From the NCBI RefSeq assembly GCF_003944795.1, contig NZ_RWBG01000002.1:558001-622000 (forward strand): a stretch of DNA of 64,000 nt, read 5' to 3'. Both the position numbers and the translations under genes were made by a program. The notes under the pieces were generated by a model. That model did no database searches, was not told the DNA's origin, and was given only the letters and a program-made list of their open reading frames with translations. The stretch is from Mangrovimonas spongiae (GTDB lineage: Bacteria > Bacteroidota > Bacteroidia > Flavobacteriales > Flavobacteriaceae). Within the stretch, counting starts at the first letter, position 1, and every line of letters starts with the position of its first letter. Below, piece by piece: positions 60,954 through 64,000 of the stretch.

Positions 60954-62078
60954 CTATGAGAACATATCTTTTACTTTTTCAAAAAATGACTTATCGCTAC
61001 TTTCTGGTTTTGGGTCGAAATGCTCATCTTCTCGCATAGACTCAAAGAAAGCTTTTTGTTCTTTGTTTAATGTTTTTGGTGTCCAAACATTAACATGTAC
61101 AAGCAAATCGCCTTTACCATAACCATTTATGCTAGGAATACCTTTTCCGCGTAAGCGTAAAATTTTACCAGACTGCACGCCTGGTTCAATCTTAATACGC
61201 ACTTTACCTGTTACGGTATCTATCTCTTTTGAGTTTCCTAAAACAGCATCTGGTAAACTTACATATAAATCGTAATGTAAATTATCGCCTTCACGTTGTA
61301 GTGTATCGTGTTTTTCTTCGGTTATAGCAACTAGTAAATCTCCTGGCACACCATTTCCTGGAGCATCATTTCCTTTACCAGAAACTTTTAATTGCATGCC
61401 ATCCACAACACCTGCAGGTATTTTAATAGACACGGTCTCTTCTTTTACAATTAATCCGTGTGCATCGGCATCATTTGGTTTTTTGTCTATGGTTTGCCCA
61501 CTACCGCCACAAGCATTACAAGCACTTGCTGTTTGCATGCGCCCTAAAATAGTATTCGTTACTCTGGTAACTTGCCCTGTACCATTACAAGTAGCACATG
61601 TTTTATAAGTTGTTCCTGGCGCTTGAACTTTACGTTTTACTTTAATTTTTTTCTCTACACCATTGGCAATTTCTTCTAAAGTTAATTTAACTCTAATACG
61701 TAAATTACTTCCTTTTACTCTACGTTGGCCACCGCCAAATCCGCCACCAAAGCCAGAAAATCCACCGCCGCCAAAAGCACCACCAAAAATATCACCAAAT
61801 TGACTGAATATATCATCCATATTCATACTGCCACCGCCAAAACCACCAGAACCATCAAAGGCTTGATGACCAAATTGGTCGTATCGTGATTTTTTATCTG
61901 GGTTACTTAATACTTCATAAGCTTCAGCTGCTTCTTTAAATTTAGCTTCGGCTTCGGTGTCGCCCGGGTTTTTATCGGGGTGATATTTTAAAGCCATTTT
62001 TCGGTAAGCCTTTTTTATTTCGGCTGCCGAGGCAGATTTATCTACTCCTAGTATTTCGTAATAATCTCTTTTTGCCAT
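60954..62078 (-). CDS. dnaJ: Chaperone DnaJ with reduced zinc-finger domain
   Basis: A 374-residue Hsp40 co-chaperone that stimulates DnaK. The J domain has HPD at 33-35, followed by a glycine/phenylalanine-rich linker (about 74-118, glycine-dominated) and two C-terminal beta domains. In the cysteine-rich region only two CxxCxGxG motifs are present (CATCNGTG 161-168, CNACGGSG 187-194); the canonical four-motif arrangement is missing its first and last members, so only one zinc site can form. It lies 3 bases after grpE and ends the grpE-dnaJ unit. Still recognisable as type I DnaJ by its overall domain order. Confidence 0.95.
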   Translation of the reverse strand: MAKRDYYEILGVDKSASAAEIKKAYRKMALKYHPDKNPGDTEAEAKFKEAAEAYEVLSNPDKKSRYDQFGHQAFDGSGGFGGGSMNMDDIFSQFGDIFGGAFGGGGFSGFGGGFGGGQRRVKGSNLRIRVKLTLEEIANGVEKKIKVKRKVQAPGTTYKTCATCNGTGQVTRVTNTILGRMQTASACNACGGSGQTIDKKPNDADAHGLIVKEETVSIKIPAGVVDGMQLKVSGKGNDAPGNGVPGDLLVAITEEKHDTLQREGDNLHYDLYVSLPDAVLGNSKEIDTVTGKVRIKIEPGVQSGKILRLRGKGIPSINGYGKGDLLVHVNVWTPKTLNKEQKAFFESMREDEHFDPKPESSDKSFFEKVKDMFS

Positions 62079-62081
62079 AAT

Positions 62082-62627
62082 TTACTGTCCTATAACTACT
62101 TTTGGGAAACGAATAATCTTATCACCTAATTTGTATCCTTTTTCCACAACGTCAATAATTTTTCCTTTTAAATCATCGCTTGGTGCTGGTATTTGTGTCA
62201 CAGCTTCGTGGTTATCTGGATTAAAGTCGTCTCCTTGTTTTAATTCTATTTGCTCAAGACCTTTACCTTGCAACGTGTTTTTAAGCTTATTACTTATTAA
62301 CTCTACACCTTTTAAGAGGTCTTTCTCTTGGGTTTTACTTATCTCTGCATAAGCACGATCAAAATCGTCTAGCACAGGTAATAGAGACACCATAACATCT
62401 TGACTGGCTGTTTTAAACAACTCAACACGTTCTTTTGCCGTACGGCGCTTGTAGTTTTCAAATTCGGCAAAAAGGCGTAAAAACTTGTCTTTTTCTTGTT
62501 GCAAGTTATTTTGCAATTGTTCTTCTGCGCTTACTTCTTGCTTAGTCTCATTCTGAGCCTGAGACTCTGTATTTTTTGACGTCTCCTGATCTACAGCGAC
62601 ATCGTCTTTTTTATCTTTTTTACTCAT
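62082..62627 (-). CDS. grpE: Nucleotide exchange factor GrpE
   Basis: A 181-residue protein with a disordered, charged N-terminus (about 1-35), a long helix (AEEQLQNNLQQEKDKFLRLFAEFENYKRRTAKERVELF), given here in shorter parts: FLRLFAEFENYKRRTAKER, and the C-terminal beta domain with DDFNPDNHEAVTQIPAP and GYKLGDKIIRFPKVVI. It releases ADP from DnaK. It is followed by dnaJ after 3 bases; dnaK is not in this window. A complete promoter lies upstream; no CIRCE-type operator was noticed. Confidence 0.96.
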   Translation of the reverse strand: MSKKDKKDDVAVDQETSKNTESQAQNETKQEVSAEEQLQNNLQQEKDKFLRLFAEFENYKRRTAKERVELFKTASQDVMVSLLPVLDDFDRAYAEISKTQEKDLLKGVELISNKLKNTLQGKGLEQIELKQGDDFNPDNHEAVTQIPAPSDDLKGKIIDVVEKGYKLGDKIIRFPKVVIGQ

Positions 62628-62662
62628 CGAAATGTATCTTTTTTCAATCTATTTTTAAGTGG

Positions 62663-62695
62663 CAAAAGTACTGCCATTATATATAAAATGTCAAA
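62663..62695 (-). promoter_or_regulatory. Promoter of grpE-dnaJ
   Basis: On the minus strand a TTTG box (62692-62695) and TACTTTTG (62663-62670) are 21 bases apart, a good Bacteroidota sigma-A arrangement; the grpE ATG follows 35 bases later. Confidence 0.65.
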
Positions 62696-62748
62696 ATGTC
62701 ACCTAAAAATTTTAGTGTTTTTTTAAATAAATTTTATTAACTATTGGT

Positions 62749-62756
62749 TATTTTTG
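62749..62756 (+). promoter_or_regulatory. -7 promoter element of the YceI gene
   Basis: TATTTTTG is an exact TAnnTTTG, 32 bases before the ATG at 62789. It overlaps a longer in-frame reading from 62744, so that upstream start is not used. Confidence 0.55.
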
Positions 62757-62788
62757 TATCTAACACTAAAATCAAAATATTTAATCTT

Positions 62789-63442
62789 ATGAGAAAACAG
62801 TTTTTAAATATCTTAACTGTAGTTGCTATTTCTGTAGCATTAGTTGGTTGTAAAAAAGCAAAAGAAGCTGAAACTACGACCGCCGAAGAGGTTGCAGAAA
62901 CGCCTTCTGTGGCAACAAAATACAAAGTAGACACCGAGGCTTCTTCTATTACATGGAAAGGATACAAGCCAACAGGTAGCCACAACGGTACTATTGCTGT
63001 TGAAAGCGGTGTGATTAACATGAAAGATGACGCAATTCAAAGTGGAACATTTTTAATTGACATGAATTCTATTGTCGTTAAAGATATTCCTGCTGAAGAT
63101 GAAGGTAACGCTAAATTAGCAGGACACTTAAAAAGTCCTGATTTCTTTGATGTAGAAAAATATCCTTCTGCTGCTTTTAGCATAACTGAATTTAAAACCG
63201 TTGAAGGAAAAAGCACTCTTTCTGGAAACTTAAAAATGAAAGATGCTGAAAATAACATTACTATTCCTGTAACTGTTACAGAAAATGGTAACACAGTATC
63301 TATTAAAAGTGAAACGTTCACTATAGATCGTTCTAAATGGAACGTTAAATATGGTTCTAAATCGTTCTTTGATGATTTAGGTGATAAGTTTATTAACGAT
63401 GAATTTGAATTACAAGTAAACATTGTTGGTAATAAGTCATAA
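62789..63442 (+). CDS. YceI family lipoprotein
   Basis: A 217-residue protein with a lipoprotein signal (MRKQFLNILTVVAISVALVGC, lipobox ALVGC, lipidated cysteine about residue 21). A short acidic linker precedes a YceI-type beta barrel (KYKVDTEASSITWKGYKPTG, FLIDMNSIVVKDI, SPDFFDVEKYPSAAFSITEF, KYGSKSFFDDLGDKFINDEF) that binds long isoprenoid-like lipids in characterised relatives. It should sit in the periplasm anchored to a membrane. I chose the ATG at 62789: the longer frame begins upstream of the promoter element and masks the lipoprotein signal. Confidence 0.92.
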   Translation: MRKQFLNILTVVAISVALVGCKKAKEAETTTAEEVAETPSVATKYKVDTEASSITWKGYKPTGSHNGTIAVESGVINMKDDAIQSGTFLIDMNSIVVKDIPAEDEGNAKLAGHLKSPDFFDVEKYPSAAFSITEFKTVEGKSTLSGNLKMKDAENNITIPVTVTENGNTVSIKSETFTIDRSKWNVKYGSKSFFDDLGDKFINDEFELQVNIVGNKS

Positions 63443-63463
63443 ATCACTTTATTACAAAAACTT

Positions 63464-63496
63464 AAAAAGCCTGTTTTTTTTAAACAGGCTTTTTTT
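63464..63496. terminator. Bidirectional terminator between yceI and the TIGR01777 gene
   Basis: AAAAAGCCTGTTT (63464-63476) pairs with AAACAGGCTTTTT (63482-63494) around a 5-T loop, with T runs on both strands. It lies between two convergent genes. Confidence 0.85.
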
Positions 63497-63515
63497 ATGA
63501 CTAAAAAAATATGTT

Positions 63516-64000
63516 TTAAAGCAACTCTTGCAAAGCAGGTTGCAACGTATAATATGTAAAGGTAAATCCTGCTTCTTCTATTTTTTTACTACTTACACGT
63601 TGGCTTTCAAAAAGAAGAATATGCATCTCTCCTAAAAGCAAACGCATGATAGATTTGGGTATATTAGGTAACCACAATGGTCGCTTTAATTGCTTTGCAA
63701 CAGCATTTGTAAGTTCTTTATTACTCACAGGGTTTGGAGCCACACCATTATAAATACCTTCTAACTGTTCTTGGGCTACAAAAACAAATAATCGTGCCAA
63801 ATCTGTAACGTGGATCCAAGATTGCCATTGATTTCCATGACCAAAAGCAGCCCCTAAACCTAACTTAACAGGTTTTGCTATTTGTGGCAAAGCACCTTCT
63901 TCATTATCTAGCACCAAACCAATACGTACTTTAGATATTTTTAAACCAAGAGTTTTAAAGGAATCCACGGCTGTTTCCCATTTAGAAACTACATCTCCTA
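63516..64000 (-). CDS. TIGR01777 family NAD(P)-dependent epimerase/oxidoreductase (partial, 5' end missing)
   Basis: The C-terminal ~160 residues of an SDR-type protein; the frame stays open to the right edge, so the start lies outside the window. It has GDVVSKWETAVDSF, RIGLVLDNEEGALPQIAKPVKLGLG, HGNQWQSWIHVTDLARLF and GIYNGVAPNPVSNKEL, then the typical basic C-terminal tail with LPNIPKSIMRLLLGEM. The family resembles SulA/YfcH epimerases. The substrate is unknown. A shorter reading from a GTG at 63968 is an internal position, not the start. Confidence 0.88.
   Translation of the reverse strand, partial: GDVVSKWETAVDSFKTLGLKISKVRIGLVLDNEEGALPQIAKPVKLGLGAAFGHGNQWQSWIHVTDLARLFVFVAQEQLEGIYNGVAPNPVSNKELTNAVAKQLKRPLWLPNIPKSIMRLLLGEMHILLFESQRVSSKKIEEAGFTFTYYTLQPALQELL

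Noticed and set aside
63516-63968. A complete short gene beginning at the GTG at 63968
   Set aside because: The frame continues open to the right edge with family-typical residues, so it is a partial gene.

Overview
This 64 kb window is AT-rich chromosomal DNA of a member of the Bacteroidota, most likely family Flavobacteriaceae; the genus cannot be told from the sequence. The signs are six consecutive proteins with the type IX secretion (T9SS) type B sorting domain, lineage-typical families (DUF5606, DUF349, tandem DUF368, an OstA-like protein), and many genes preceded by the Bacteroidota sigma-A -7 element TAnnTTTG. Genes are tightly packed. No intergenic stretch exceeds 300 bases; the longest, 60685-60953, holds terminator hairpins. 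I saw no rRNA, tRNA, CRISPR array, insertion sequence or prophage, and no clear pseudogene.

Region 1 (1-14131) is housekeeping: the end of a RelA/SpoT gene, a Fur-like regulator and purA. A forward block follows: an OstA-like protein, a class III aminotransferase, a TPR protein, two DUF368 (PopT-type) polyprenyl-phosphate translocases, aroE and a DUF349 protein. A reverse block, ruvX, def, DUF5606 and mazG, converges on it. Region 2 (14227-24202) starts with dapD and continues as a cell-surface glycan locus: a GT9 heptosyltransferase-like gene, four GT2 enzymes, one GT4 enzyme, one unclassified GT-A-like protein, a Kdo/LPS-kinase-like protein and two sulfotransferase-like proteins. Its genes alternate in strand, and several convergent pairs overlap at their stop codons.

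Region 3 (24350-30895) holds a TsaC/YrdC protein, the CCA-adding enzyme, heme A synthase, a pRiA4b ORF-3-like acidic protein, an uncharacterised protein with a kinase-like catalytic motif, and an ABC transporter pair. Region 4 (30930-47829) is the most striking part: about 17 kb of six tandem genes for large secreted proteins. Each has a signal peptide, a different N-terminal module, repeated beta-rich modules and a T9SS type B C-terminus. Two neighbours share almost identical 3' ends, and one ~85-residue module occurs about 20 times across five of the genes.

Region 5 (47876-64000) returns to housekeeping: uvrB, a TerB-like protein, DUF1456, sucC, lysA, a DinB-like protein and an M28 peptidase. 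Next is a five-gene reverse operon: a NatAB-like ABC exporter, MscS, an NtrC-type regulator that lacks a DNA-binding domain, and PPK2. The window ends with grpE-dnaJ (DnaJ has a reduced zinc-finger domain), a YceI lipoprotein and the 3' part of a TIGR01777 epimerase gene. dapD and lysA both serve diaminopimelate/lysine synthesis, and the PopT proteins recycle the lipid carrier needed for envelope glycans.
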